A stretch of DNA of 64,000 nucleotides, taken from assembly GCA_963792405.1 (NCBI GenBank), contig CAWBVU010000006.1, positions 744,001-808,000 on the forward strand, read 5' to 3'. Shown piece by piece: positions 32,148-41,179 of the stretch. This DNA comes from SZUA-442 sp963792405 (GTDB taxonomy: Bacteria; Actinomycetota; Acidimicrobiia; Spongiisociales; UBA5794). The notes under the pieces were generated by a model. The model saw nothing but the letters and a program-made list of their open reading frames with translations. It did not search any database and was not told where the DNA came from. A program made the position numbers and the translations under genes. Position 1 is the first letter of the stretch. Every line of letters starts with the position of its first letter.

Positions 32148-33412
32148 AGCCCCTCCAGGGTCGAGTAGAAGCCGGGCCATGACACCGAGGCGACCTCGGC
32201 CTCCTCGATGACCACCGGCCCGTCGGCTCGAGTGGCGGCGACGGCAGCGGACATCGCGATCCGGTGGTCCCGGTGGGTGGGAACCGTGCCGCCCGAGAGG
32301 AATCCCGTGCCGACCACGTCGAAGCCGTCGTCCGTGGGCTCGATGCCCCCATCGAGGGCGCGGATCATGTCCACGACGGCAGCGATGCGATCGGATTCCT
32401 TCGCCCTGAGCTCCTCGGCATCCCGCACCGACGTCACGCCCTCGGCATACGCGGCGACGACGGCCACGAGGGGGAGCTCGTCGAGGGAGGAGGCGGCGAG
32501 CGACCCGTCGATCCTGATGCCTCGAAGGTCGCCACCGCGGACGCGCACGTCGCCGACGGGATCGCCTCCGATGTCACCGGTCACGGTCGCCTCGATCGTC
32601 GCACCCATCTCGTCGAGTACCTGGAGGAAGCCGAGGCGTCCCGGGTTGAGCGAGATCGTCGGGGTCGCGACCGAGGCGCCGGGCTGGATCGCGGCGCACG
32701 CCCACAGATAGGCGGCAGAGGACGGATCCCCCGGGATCTCGTATCTGGCGGGCAGCAGCGGTCCGGGGAGGACCCTGAACCTCGTCTCGGACAGCCATTC
32801 GCCCCTTCCGACGGCCGACAGCCATCGCTCGGTGTGATCCCTGAAGCCGGGGGGCGAGTCGATGGACGACGGTGCCCCGCCGGCCAGGGCGGCGATCTCG
32901 AATGCCGAGCGCACCTGGGCCGACGCCATCGGGATGACCACGTCCGCCGGTACCACGGCATCCGCCGGACCCACCGACAGCGGCGCCGTACCGGATGGGC
33001 TGGTGTCGATGACGCCGCCGAGGGCACGGAGCGGGTCGAGGAGGCGGCGCATCGGTCGGGATCGAAGGGACACATCCCCTATGAGCTCTGCGTGGACCCG
33101 CGACGTCGACAGTGCACCGGCCAGCAACCGCATCGTGGTGCCGGAGTTGCCGCAATCGACGGGGACGTCGGGTGACGTCCACCCCGCGATGCCGGGCGAG
33201 CGCACCTTGTCACCCTCGATGTCGACCCCGAGTGCCCTGAGGGCCATCATGGTCGAGCGGACGTCCTGGCCGGTCCCGATTCCCGTGACGAGGCTGTCAC
33301 CGGAGGCGATCGCGGCGAACAACAGGGCCCGGTGCGACAGCGATTTGTCGCCGGGCACTGCGATGGTGGCATCGAAGGGCCCTCCCGGGCCCGAGATGGA
33401 CAGGTCAGTCAC
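32138..33412 (-). CDS. aroA: 3-phosphoshikimate 1-carboxyvinyltransferase (EPSP synthase)
   Basis: 424-residue shikimate-pathway enzyme that joins phosphoenolpyruvate to shikimate-3-phosphate. Substrate motifs are 'GDKSLSHRALL' near residue 20, 'DCGNSGTTMRLLAG' near 90, and 'RAKESDRIAAV' near 335. GTG at 33412 follows GAGGAG by five bases and overlaps the rluB stop by 8 bases. In mycobacteria aroA is elsewhere, so its place between rluB and cmk is a local difference. Confidence 0.96.
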   Translation of the reverse strand: MTDLSISGPGGPFDATIAVPGDKSLSHRALLFAAIASGDSLVTGIGTGQDVRSTMMALRALGVDIEGDKVRSPGIAGWTSPDVPVDCGNSGTTMRLLAGALSTSRVHAELIGDVSLRSRPMRRLLDPLRALGGVIDTSPSGTAPLSVGPADAVVPADVVIPMASAQVRSAFEIAALAGGAPSSIDSPPGFRDHTERWLSAVGRGEWLSETRFRVLPGPLLPARYEIPGDPSSAAYLWACAAIQPGASVATPTISLNPGRLGFLQVLDEMGATIEATVTGDIGGDPVGDVRVRGGDLRGIRIDGSLAASSLDELPLVAVVAAYAEGVTSVRDAEELRAKESDRIAAVVDMIRALDGGIEPTDDGFDVVGTGFLSGGTVPTHRDHRIAMSAAVAATRADGPVVIEEAEVASVSWPGFYSTLEGLWS

Positions 33413-34133
33413 GGATCTCCTCGTGCCGTGCGTACCGGTACAACGATGAGATCTCCCCATGGGTCAGCGGTCGATGCTGTCCCGGTGCGAGGGTCCGATC
33501 CGCTATCGGACCGATGGCCGTTCGCACGAGGCGGTCGATCGGAAGCTCGAGTGCGTCGAACATCCTCCGTACCTCCCGCTTCCGCCCCTCGGTGAGGACG
33601 ATCTCGACGATCGTACGACCGCCCGAGGCGCTAACGATCCGAGCGGATTCGGCTCTCGCCATGCCGTCGTCGAGTTCGACGCCCTCGGTGAGGCGCGTGA
33701 GATCGCGAGGGTCGGCACGATCGGGCACGAGGACGTGATAGGTCTTCGGCACGCCGTAGCGCGGGTGCGTGACGACCAGGGCCAGGTCACCGTCGTTCGT
33801 CATGAGCATGAGGCCCTCGGAGTGCAGGTCGAGGCGCCCCACGGGGTTCGTCACGGGGTCGGGGGGTACGAGGTCGCGCACCGTGGGCCGGCCCTGGGGA
33901 TCCGACATGGTCGAGACGACACCGACGGGCTTGTAGACGAGCCATGTGGCAGACGAGGGATCGAGGGGTATCCGCACACCGTCGATCGTCACCTTGGCAG
34001 TGGTGGGATCGATGCGATCCCCGATGCCGGCCGTCTCTCCATCGACCGCGACGCGGCCCGATGCGATGAGGATGTCGGCCTTCCGTCTCGATGCGTGGCC
34101 CGCCCGTGCGATCAGCTTGTTGAGTCGTTCGAT
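33405..34133 (-). CDS. rluB: rRNA pseudouridine synthase RluB/RsuA family, probable ATC start
   Basis: 242-residue pseudouridine synthase with an S4 RNA-binding domain (residues 1-60) and a catalytic domain carrying 'GRLDLHSEGLMLMTNDG' with the nucleophilic Asp near 103. There is no ATG, GTG or TTG near the conserved beginning. ATC at 34133 gives 'MERLNKLIARAGHASRRKAD', which aligns exactly with the standard family start, and GGAG lies five bases upstream. A CTG at 34115 overlaps the scpB stop (CTGA) but would drop the conserved ERLNK and has no ribosome site. Confidence 0.85.
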   Translation of the reverse strand: MERLNKLIARAGHASRRKADILIASGRVAVDGETAGIGDRIDPTTAKVTIDGVRIPLDPSSATWLVYKPVGVVSTMSDPQGRPTVRDLVPPDPVTNPVGRLDLHSEGLMLMTNDGDLALVVTHPRYGVPKTYHVLVPDRADPRDLTRLTEGVELDDGMARAESARIVSASGGRTIVEIVLTEGRKREVRRMFDALELPIDRLVRTAIGPIADRTLAPGQHRPLTHGEISSLYRYARHEEIRD

Positions 34134-34690
34134 GGTGGCTCCGGTCGCAACGGCATCTCCAGTGTCTCCATGATCTGGGCAGGTGGCACATGATCGGCCA
34201 GTGGTGGCAGATCGGAGAGGGAGGCGAGGCCCATCTTCTCGAGGAACAGGGGAGTCGTCCCGTACAGCACGGCCTGGCCGGGACCGGGTGCCCTGCCGAT
34301 CTCCTGCACCAGATCCCTGCGTTCGAGGGTGCGGATCGCCTGCTCGGAGTCCACGCCACGGATCTCGGTGACCTGGCCCCTGGACACGGGCTGGCGGTAG
34401 GCGATCACCGCGAGGGTCTCGGTTGCGGCCTTCGACAGCCTGCGCGAGCGATCCGACGATGCATACCGCTCCAGGTGGTCGCGCACGTCGGGGACGGTGT
34501 AGAGGCGCCATCCGCCTGCAACGGCCGCCAGCTCGATGCCGTGGTCCTTCGAGAGGTGGGTGGCGATCTCGATGAGGGCGTCGTCGACATCGGCGAGGGG
34601 CCGCTCCGTCACCTCGGCCAGCTCGGCTGCCGTGACGGGTGCGTCGGCGACGAACAGGATCGCCTCGATGATTCGGGCGAGATCGTTCAC
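34112..34690 (-). CDS. scpB: Segregation and condensation protein B
   Basis: 192-residue kleisin-partner protein with two winged helices (about 5-85 and 90-165), which acts with ScpA and SMC in chromosome compaction. 'IIEAILFVADAPV' at the start and 'VIAYRQPVSRGQVTEIRGVDSEQAIRTL' region are typical. GTG at 34690 overlaps the scpA stop as GTGA and has GGCGGAGGC upstream. The C-terminal tail overlaps the start of rluB. Confidence 0.95.
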   Translation of the reverse strand: MNDLARIIEAILFVADAPVTAAELAEVTERPLADVDDALIEIATHLSKDHGIELAAVAGGWRLYTVPDVRDHLERYASSDRSRRLSKAATETLAVIAYRQPVSRGQVTEIRGVDSEQAIRTLERRDLVQEIGRAPGPGQAVLYGTTPLFLEKMGLASLSDLPPLADHVPPAQIMETLEMPLRPEPPSNDSTS

Positions 34691-35463
34691 GCCTCCGCCT
34701 CCCCTCCGACGAGCTCGGCGAACCGCGTCTCGGCGGCATCGGCGTCGTACCGGATCGCGATCGCCCCCTCGGGCAGGTCCTGTGAGACACGGACGATCCC
34801 CCACCTCGCGAGTTCGAGGAGGGCGAGAAAGTAGGCGACGACCTCGACGTCGCGGGAGCAGTGCGCCACGACCTCGTCGAACTCGGCTGTCGCGACCGCC
34901 GCCATCCTGCCCTGGAGATCCACCATCGCGTCCTGGACGGAGGGAAGGTCGAGGTCGAGATGGTCGAGATCCGGCTCCTCGTATGGTGACTCGAAGGCAC
35001 GTTCGGCGAGTCGTGCCAACCCCTCGATGTCGACCGGGATGATGACGTCGGGTGCGGGGGGGACGATGTCGTCAGGGAGCCCCACGGCACGTCCCAGCCG
35101 GCGTTCGGCGGCGTCCATCCGATGCACGAGCACTGCGGCGACATCCTTGAAGGTCAGGCACGCGAGCAGGCGCGAAAGGAGCCGGTCCCGTTCCTCTGCC
35201 AGGGCGAGCTCCTCGTCGAGATCGACGGGTTCGTTCTCTGGGAGGAGTCGACGTGCCTTGAGCTGGATGAGCGTCGCAGCGATGAGGAGGAACTCGCTCG
35301 TGACCTCGAGATCGAGGTCACGAAGCTCGTCGAGGAACGCGAGGTACTCGTTGACCACCTCGACCAGGCTGATCTCGGTGATCTCGACCTGATGCGAGGT
35401 GATGAGCTGGAGGAGGAGGTCGAGGGGTCCCTCGAACACCCGTGTGCGCACTTCGAACGTCAT
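34687..35463 (-). CDS. scpA: Segregation and condensation protein A
   Basis: 258-residue kleisin subunit of the SMC-ScpAB condensin. The N-terminal 'VFEGPLDLLLQLITSHQVEITEISLVEVV' region is the family signature, and the C-terminal winged helix ('VVAYFLALLELARWGIVRVSQ' region) binds the SMC head. A TAGCAT -10 box lies 9 bases before the ATG, so the transcript would be nearly leaderless. scpB is coupled by GTGA. Confidence 0.95.
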   Translation of the reverse strand: MTFEVRTRVFEGPLDLLLQLITSHQVEITEISLVEVVNEYLAFLDELRDLDLEVTSEFLLIAATLIQLKARRLLPENEPVDLDEELALAEERDRLLSRLLACLTFKDVAAVLVHRMDAAERRLGRAVGLPDDIVPPAPDVIIPVDIEGLARLAERAFESPYEEPDLDHLDLDLPSVQDAMVDLQGRMAAVATAEFDEVVAHCSRDVEVVAYFLALLELARWGIVRVSQDLPEGAIAIRYDADAAETRFAELVGGEAEA

Positions 35464-35507
35464 GTGGAGGCCATGCTATTGGCTTGCACGGCTGACCATC
35501 GGCAATG

Positions 35508-35960
35508 TCACGCGTCGTCCGCGGCGGCGAGCGCACGCCACTGCCGGGCGTCGATGCCCTGCGGGACGGGGCCCGGATGGTGCCGGGCGAACGACACCGT
35601 CAGGCGTGTGGCTCCACGCTCGGCGAGCATGTCGGCGCCGAGGCGACCGTGTGCGAGGTAGATGCTCCAGCGCCCCCGTATGGGAAGCCCCGTGGCCCCC
35701 CAGATGGTCGCAAGGGAGCGGCCGACGGCGCCGAGACCCGAGCGTGCCTTGCCGACGTCGTGGAGGAGGGCGGCCTCGAGGACCTTCGGGTCGTCCACAT
35801 GGGTGGCGACATCGAAGGCGTGGCGCTGGTCCTGGTACGGCTGGGAGAAGAACAGGTCGGCCAGCGCAGGGGGGAGCGTCGCTGCGACGAACCTCTGCTC
35901 GGACGGTGCGAGGGGCCTGGCCGTGACGAATCCGAAGAAGCGACGGACGAGGTGGGGCAC
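35508..35960 (-). CDS. HD-domain protein
   Basis: 150-residue protein with an HD phosphohydrolase-like core: 'HAFDVATHV' near 52, 'AALLHDVGKARSGLG' near 72 with the HD dyad, and 'ARHHPGP' near 133. It is shorter than most HD enzymes, so it may be a minimal member. The GTG at 35960 follows GGGAGG by nine bases. It lies between the DksA-like gene and scpA. Substrate unknown. Confidence 0.8.
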   Translation of the reverse strand: MPHLVRRFFGFVTARPLAPSEQRFVAATLPPALADLFFSQPYQDQRHAFDVATHVDDPKVLEAALLHDVGKARSGLGAVGRSLATIWGATGLPIRGRWSIYLAHGRLGADMLAERGATRLTVSFARHHPGPVPQGIDARQWRALAAADDA

Positions 35961-35979
35961 CGGGCCGGGCCTCCCGGCG

Positions 35980-36327
35980 TCAGCTCTTCGACTTGCAGTC
36001 GATGCACAGCACCGACATGGGGCGGAACTCGAGCCGATCGGCGCCGATGTCGTTGCCGCAGCGGTCGCAGATCCCGTACGTGCCCGCATCCAGTTTCGAG
36101 ATGGCGGCGTTGACGTCGTCGAGCTGGTGCTTGAGGTTGTCGACGATGCCGATGGTCTCGGTGCGTTCCGCAGTCGCCGCTCCCGCGTCGGCGAACGCGT
36201 CGCCGAAGTCGATCTCGCCGGTCAGCGCGCCCGCCTCGTCTGCGCCCAGCACGGAGAGCTGGTGCACGAGTCGCTCCCGCTCAGCCTGGAGCGTCGCCGC
36301 CGCCTTGGCGCGATCAACCGTGGTCAT
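35980..36327 (-). CDS. DksA/TraR-type C4 zinc-finger protein
   Basis: 115-residue protein with a long helical N-terminal half and a C-terminal zinc finger 'CDRCGNDIG...CIDCKSK' (about 86-112). DksA-family proteins bind RNA polymerase through the secondary channel. Short actinobacterial members act as transcription regulators, but their targets vary. 'RTETIGIVDNLKHQLDDVNAAI' forms the usual coiled segment. GGGAGG precedes the ATG at 36327. The frame upstream to 36381 is not needed. Confidence 0.88.
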   Translation of the reverse strand: MTTVDRAKAAATLQAERERLVHQLSVLGADEAGALTGEIDFGDAFADAGAATAERTETIGIVDNLKHQLDDVNAAISKLDAGTYGICDRCGNDIGADRLEFRPMSVLCIDCKSKS

Positions 36328-36415
36328 TGCTACCTCCCGATCCTTCGAGCGCACCGGTCGTGGTCGTGGTGGCCCGTGCATCGAACGATAGCGGGCGCAC
36401 GCGGGAATTCACGGG

Positions 36416-37303
36416 TTACCGGCCCCTCGGGTGGCTCGTGAGTACGACCTCGCGGAGGTGTTCCGGCGTCACCTTCGTGTAGATCTGTGTGGTGGCGAGG
36501 CTCGCATGGCCGAGCAATTCCTGGACCGTTCGCAGATCGGCGCCGCCCTCGACCATGTGGGTCGCAGCGGAGTGCCTGAACACGTGCGGCGACAACTGCG
36601 AGGCGCCGATCCCGGCACCCGTACCGTGCAGCTTCACGATGCGCCACACCGCCTGGCGGCTGAGCCTGTTGCCCCTCGTGCTGAGGAAGAGGGCACCGGG
36701 GTCACGCCCTGCGGTGCGCATCGCGAGCCTGTCGGGCAACCATGCCGCGATCGCCGCCGCGGCGTGGGATCCAACCGGGACCATGCGCTCCTTGTCCCCC
36801 TTGCCCCTCAGGAGGGCTGTGCGGGTATCGAGGTCGACGTCGTGGAGGTCGACGAGGACGAGTTCACCGACTCGGCACCCCGTCGCGTACAGGAACTCGA
36901 GGACCGCGCGATCCCTCCGTCCAACGGGGGTTGAGGGTTGCGGGTGTTCGAGGACTGCGACGATCTGCTCCACCGGGAGCGCCTTCGGCAGGCTGCGAGG
37001 GCGTGTGGGGGCGTCGATGGTCGCCGTGGGATCCGTCGTCGCCAGGCCCTCCACGACGAGGAATCGGTGGTAGGCGCGGATGGCGGCGAGCTTCCTCGCG
37101 ATCGACGTGGCCCGCAGCCCTGCGTCCCGTAGCCCTGCCAGGTGATCGCGTACGACGTCCTCCGTGGGCGAGCCCCCCGATGCGGCGACGGTCGCCTGGT
37201 ACTGTGCGAGGTCCCTCCGGTACGCGTCAGCCGTGTTGCGCGACAGGCCGCGCTCGGCGCTCACCGACGCGAGGAAGTCGTGCGCGTGCTCAGGCAGATC
37301 CAC
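36416..37303 (-). CDS. xerD: Tyrosine recombinase XerD
   Basis: 295-residue site-specific recombinase that resolves chromosome dimers. The N-terminal SAM-like domain covers about 1-85. The catalytic set is complete: Arg in 'GCRVGEL' near 144, Lys in 'RGKGDKER' near 168, HxxR in 'SPHVFRHSA' near 238, His in 'LGHASLATTQ' and Tyr in 'IYTKV' near 275. It sits beside pyrG and the Nudix gene, as in M. tuberculosis (Rv1699-Rv1701), so it is the housekeeping enzyme and not a prophage integrase. The GTG start overlaps the Nudix gene by 14 bases. Confidence 0.95.
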   Translation of the reverse strand: MDLPEHAHDFLASVSAERGLSRNTADAYRRDLAQYQATVAASGGSPTEDVVRDHLAGLRDAGLRATSIARKLAAIRAYHRFLVVEGLATTDPTATIDAPTRPRSLPKALPVEQIVAVLEHPQPSTPVGRRDRAVLEFLYATGCRVGELVLVDLHDVDLDTRTALLRGKGDKERMVPVGSHAAAAIAAWLPDRLAMRTAGRDPGALFLSTRGNRLSRQAVWRIVKLHGTGAGIGASQLSPHVFRHSAATHMVEGGADLRTVQELLGHASLATTQIYTKVTPEHLREVVLTSHPRGR

Positions 37304-37841
37304 GATGCATCGCCGCGAGGAGGATGCCCGCAATCGTCTTGGCGTCCACGATGGCCCCCGCCCTCACCATTGCGACGGCCTCGTCGAGGGGCATCCGCAC
37401 GATGCGCGCCGCCTCCTCCTCGGCCCCCACGGGGCTCCGATGGCCGTCGGAGAGTCCCTCGGCGAGGAAGATCGTGATGCGCTCGTCCGAGAAGCCGACC
37501 GTCGTCCACAGCTCCGTGAGCCACGTGAGGTGGAGCGCCGTGTAGCCCGTCTCCTCCTCGAGCTCCCTGCGGGCCGTGTCGGCGTGGTCGTGGAGTGGGT
37601 CGTCGATCTTCCCAGCGGGGATCTCCAGCACGAAGGCCTCGGCAGGGGCCCGATACTGCTCGATCAGGATGACATCGCCGTCGATGACGGGCACGACGGC
37701 GACGGCGCCCGGATGTACCACCACGACCCTTTCGATCGTCGAGCCCGACGGTGTCTCGATCTCCCGCACCTGCACCCTGAGGAATCCGACGTCGACGACG
37801 TCGGTCACCTGGGTCGTCGTGAACGCCGGGTGATCCGTCAA
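37290..37841 (-). CDS. Nudix hydrolase, ADP-ribose pyrophosphatase type
   Basis: 183-residue Nudix protein resembling ADP-ribose pyrophosphatase (Rv1700 in M. tuberculosis). The second half of the Nudix box is intact ('RRELEEETGY' near 93-102). The first half is unusual: there is one extra residue between the Gly and the RE pair, and the first conserved Glu position holds His. The start is TTG at 37841, overlapping the pyrG stop as TTGA. 'VEQIPAGKIDD'-type segments (here 'LEIPAGKIDD') support the ADP-ribose subgroup. Confidence 0.9.
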   Translation of the reverse strand: MTDHPAFTTTQVTDVVDVGFLRVQVREIETPSGSTIERVVVVHPGAVAVVPVIDGDVILIEQYRAPAEAFVLEIPAGKIDDPLHDHADTARRELEEETGYTALHLTWLTELWTTVGFSDERITIFLAEGLSDGHRSPVGAEEEAARIVRMPLDEAVAMVRAGAIVDAKTIAGILLAAMHRGSA

Positions 37842-39487
37842 CGCGAGTGATCTGCGATGGGCACGTGCGCGGCATCCCTCGCGACGCGGGCTCCGTGCTC
37901 CTTGGCGGCAGCGACGAATCCGTCGAACAGCGGGTGCGGCTCGTCAGGCCGCGAGACCAGCTCGGGGTGCGCCTGCGTCGCGATGAAGAAGGGATGCCCG
38001 GGGAGCTCGATGAACTCGACGAGCCGCTCGTCGGGGCTCATACCGGACAGGGAGAGGCCCGCCTGTTCGAGCTGGTTCCGATAGCGGTTGTTGACCTCCC
38101 AGCGATGGCGGTGCCGCTCGTAGACGACCTCCTTGCCGTACAGCGACCGTGCGAGGCTCTCGGGCGCGAGCTTCGCCGGGTAGAGGCCGAGGCGCATCGT
38201 CCCACCCTTGTCCGACACGTCCTTCTGGGACTCCATGAGGTCGATCACGGGATCGGGCGTCATCGGATCGAACTCGCTCGAGTGGGCCTTGGGGAGGCCG
38301 ATGACGTTGCGGGAGTACTCGATGACCGCGCACTGGAGGCCGAGGCACAGACCGAGGAAGGGGATCCCGTTCTCCCGCGCATACCGGATGGACTGGATCT
38401 TGCCCTCGATGCCCCTGATGCCGAAGCCGCCGGGGACGAGGATGCCGTCGAGGTCCTCGAGGTACGACTCGGCGAGGAGCCCGTCGACGTCATCGGCGGG
38501 GATCCATCGGATCTCGGGGGTCACCCGCGACGAGCGCCCTGCATGGTTGAGCGCTTCGACGACGGACAGGTACGCATCGGGGAGGTCGACGTACTTCCCC
38601 ACGATGCCGATCGTGACCGTGCTCTCGGGCGCCATCATCTCCGCGACCATGGTCCGCCATCCGTCGAGATCGGCGGGCGGGGGGTCGAGGTTCAGTTCAC
38701 GGCACACCACCTCGTCGAGGCCCGCCTCGTGGAGGGCGAGGGGCACGGCGTAGATGTTCGGCACGTCGACCGCATTGATCACGGCATCGGGGGCGACGTC
38801 GCAGAAGAGGCTGATCTTGCGCCGAGCGGAATCGTCCACGGGGCGATCGGAGCGAACCACGATGACCTCCGGCATGATGCCCCTGCTGCGGAGTTCCGCC
38901 ACGGAGTGCTGCGTGGGCTTGGTCTTGAGCTCCTCCGACGTGCTCAGGTAGGGCACGAGCGTCACGTGGACGTAGCAGGTGTTCTGCTCGCCGACGTCCT
39001 TGCGCACCTGCCTGATCGCTTCGAGGAAGGGCAGCGACTCGATGTCACCGACCGTGCCACCGACCTCGGTGATGACGACGTCCACGTCGTCGCGTTGTCC
39101 GAGCTTCCGGATGCGCGCCTTGATCTCGTTCGTGATGTGAGGGATGACCTGGACCGTGGCTCCGAGGTAGTCACCTCTGCGTTCCTTGCGGATCACCGAC
39201 TGGTAGATCGATCCGGTCGTGACGTTCGAGTCCCTGCTGAGGCTCTCTCCGACGAAGCGCTCGTAGTGTCCGAGGTCGAGGTCGGTCTCGCCCCCATCGT
39301 CGGTGACGAACACCTCCCCGTGCTCGAACGGGTTCATCGTGCCGGGATCGACGTTGATGTAGGGGTCGAGCTTCTGCAGTACGACTCGGTACCCCCGTGC
39401 CTTGAGGAGTCGTCCCAAGGACGCCGAGGTGATGCCTTTGCCAAGGCTCGATGTCACCCCGCCGGTCACGAACACGTGCTTGGTCAC
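37838..39487 (-). CDS. pyrG: CTP synthase
   Basis: 549-residue enzyme that aminates UTP to CTP with glutamine. The synthetase domain starts 'HVFVTGGVTSSLGKGIT' with its P-loop. The glutamine amidotransferase domain holds the nucleophile in 'GLCLGLQCAVIE' near 386 and the His-Glu pair in 'THPEL'-type 'QAHPELVSRP' near 513. GTG at 39487 has GGCGGAGGA upstream, and a TATCAT -10 box lies about 30 bases back. The C-terminus overlaps the Nudix start by four bases. Confidence 0.97.
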   Translation of the reverse strand: MTKHVFVTGGVTSSLGKGITSASLGRLLKARGYRVVLQKLDPYINVDPGTMNPFEHGEVFVTDDGGETDLDLGHYERFVGESLSRDSNVTTGSIYQSVIRKERRGDYLGATVQVIPHITNEIKARIRKLGQRDDVDVVITEVGGTVGDIESLPFLEAIRQVRKDVGEQNTCYVHVTLVPYLSTSEELKTKPTQHSVAELRSRGIMPEVIVVRSDRPVDDSARRKISLFCDVAPDAVINAVDVPNIYAVPLALHEAGLDEVVCRELNLDPPPADLDGWRTMVAEMMAPESTVTIGIVGKYVDLPDAYLSVVEALNHAGRSSRVTPEIRWIPADDVDGLLAESYLEDLDGILVPGGFGIRGIEGKIQSIRYARENGIPFLGLCLGLQCAVIEYSRNVIGLPKAHSSEFDPMTPDPVIDLMESQKDVSDKGGTMRLGLYPAKLAPESLARSLYGKEVVYERHRHRWEVNNRYRNQLEQAGLSLSGMSPDERLVEFIELPGHPFFIATQAHPELVSRPDEPHPLFDGFVAAAKEHGARVARDAAHVPIADHSR

Positions 39488-39523
39488 GTCGTCCTCCGCC
39501 TCGGAAGGTCGGATGATACCAGT

Positions 39524-39546
39524 GGGTCGTCGCGGACCAACGACCC
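39524..39546 (-). terminator. Weak hairpin between recN and pyrG
   Basis: GGGTCGT and ACGACCC (7 bp) flank a 9-base loop in the 64-base gap. It could end the recN-side transcript, but it is short and lacks a T-run. Confidence 0.3.
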
Positions 39547-39551
39547 GATCG

Positions 39552-41168
39552 TCACGACCGGCCGCCCGCTCTCCCCGAGGCGATCAGGAGCAGCTCCTGT
39601 GCGTGCTCCCTGCCCTTCTCGGAATCGGTGAGCCCTGCGAGCATGCGGGCGAGTTCACGTGCACGGTCGTCGCCGGTGACGTCCCTGACGGTGGCCACGG
39701 TCCCCTCACGCTCGACGACGACGTGGACGTCGGCGAACGCGGCGATCTGTGGCAAGTGGCTCACCACGATCACTTGTCGCCCTTCGGCCAGCGCGGCGAG
39801 GCGCTCCCCCATCGCGAGGGCGGTCGAGCCACCGATGCCCGCGTCGATCTCGTCGAAGGCGAGGACGGACGCCTCGGACGTCCCGGCGGCGAGGGTGAGG
39901 GCGAGGATCAGCCTGCTGAGCTCTCCTCCGGACGCGATGGCGCCCACCGGTCCCGGCTTGAGGGAGGCGTCGGAGGCGAACTTCACCATGGGCCGGTCGG
40001 TGCCGTTCGGCGACGGATCCGCGGGCTCGACGACGATCTCGACCACCGGATCTCGGAAGCCGAGGCTCCGGAGCTCCTGAGCGGCCCGCCCGGCGATCTC
40101 CTCCCCCTCGTGTCGGCGTGCCGCGGCGAGGGCGATGCCCGCCTCGCGCACGGCCCTGTCCGCCTCGTCGAAGCGCGCATCGATGGTCGCCGATGCCTCC
40201 AGGGTCGCGACGATCCGGCCGTGGCGATCCCTCGCCTCGTCGCCGAAGGCGACGATGTCCGCGATCGTCGATCCGTACTTGCGGGAGAGGGCTGCGATCG
40301 CGGCGAGGCGCGCCTCGACCTGCTCGAGCGTGTCGGGGTCCTCGTCCAGGCGCGCACCGTACGCGGCGAGATCGCCCGCCACGTCGCTGAGCTCGGTGGC
40401 GACGTCCTGCGCCCGGAGGAGGAGCGGCTCGAGTGTGGGATCCATCCGAACGGCCCTCGCCAGTGCCGAGATGGCGGTGTCGACGCCCGCGGTGGTGGCT
40501 TCGTCGCCGAGATGGTCCCTCGCCGCAGCGACCTCGCGTGCAAGGGCGTCGGCGTTGCGGAGTCGCTCGACGGTGACCCTGAGGTCGTCGTCCTCGCCCT
40601 CGACGAGGTCCGCACCATCGATCTCCTCGATCTGGTACGCCAGGATGTCGCGTTCGCGCTCGATCGCCATGGTGTCGGTGCCGAGGGCTTCGCGTTCGGA
40701 TCTCACGGCGGTGAAGGCGGCCCACGCGTCGTGGTACCGATCGATCGCATCGTGGATCGCGTCCGATGGCGTGCGGTCGATCAGGCGCCGCACCCCCTGC
40801 GCCGTGGCGATGGTCAGCTGGTCGTGCTGTCCCACGATGGCGACCTCGTGCGACAGGATGTCGGCGAGTGAGCCCGCGGTGGCCGCTGCGCCGTCGACGT
40901 ACGCTCGCGAACGCGAGGCATCGACCGTGCGCCTGAGGACGAGCTCCCGACCGTCCTCGTGGAGGAACCGCGCCGAGACCTCGGAGTGCGTTCCGGCAGG
41001 TCCGATGATCCCCTTCGTGGCGTTGTCCCCCCTCAGCAGCCTCAGGGCGCCGAGCATGAGGGTCTTGCCCGTCCCCGTCTCCCCCGTGATCACGGTGAGG
41101 CCCTGCGACAGCCGGACAGAGGCGGAGGCGATCAGCCCGAGGTTGCGGGCCGTGATCTCATCGAGCAT
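39552..41168 (-). CDS. recN: DNA repair protein RecN
   Basis: 538-residue SMC-like ATPase of double-strand-break repair. Walker A 'TGETGTGKT' is near residue 30, the Q-loop region 'GQHDQLT' near 115, a coiled coil spans about 150-350, the ABC signature 'ASGGELSRL' is near 405, and Walker B 'LAFDEIDAGIGG' near 432. The ATG at 41168 gives the standard 'MLDEITARNLGLI' opening. nadK ends 11 bases upstream, the tlyA-nadK-recN order known from mycobacteria. Confidence 0.96.
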   Translation of the reverse strand: MLDEITARNLGLIASASVRLSQGLTVITGETGTGKTLMLGALRLLRGDNATKGIIGPAGTHSEVSARFLHEDGRELVLRRTVDASRSRAYVDGAAATAGSLADILSHEVAIVGQHDQLTIATAQGVRRLIDRTPSDAIHDAIDRYHDAWAAFTAVRSEREALGTDTMAIERERDILAYQIEEIDGADLVEGEDDDLRVTVERLRNADALAREVAAARDHLGDEATTAGVDTAISALARAVRMDPTLEPLLLRAQDVATELSDVAGDLAAYGARLDEDPDTLEQVEARLAAIAALSRKYGSTIADIVAFGDEARDRHGRIVATLEASATIDARFDEADRAVREAGIALAAARRHEGEEIAGRAAQELRSLGFRDPVVEIVVEPADPSPNGTDRPMVKFASDASLKPGPVGAIASGGELSRLILALTLAAGTSEASVLAFDEIDAGIGGSTALAMGERLAALAEGRQVIVVSHLPQIAAFADVHVVVEREGTVATVRDVTGDDRARELARMLAGLTDSEKGREHAQELLLIASGRAGGRS

Positions 41169-41179
41169 CGAACGGTCCC

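Noticed and set aside
33405..35144. 579-codon single frame for rluB extending through scpB and scpA
   Set aside because: The upstream 340 residues are an off-frame reading of scpAB (Arg/Pro/Gly-rich). Only the part from about 34133 has homology.
36416..37303. Tyrosine recombinase as a sign of a prophage or island
   Set aside because: It lies in a conserved housekeeping order with pyrG and Nudix genes, so it is XerD. No phage genes or att-like repeats were seen.
37847..39631. 594-codon open frame on the plus strand opposite pyrG
   Set aside because: Exact antisense shadow of CTP synthase; high GC leaves the opposite frame open. No domain, and composition mirrors pyrG codons.
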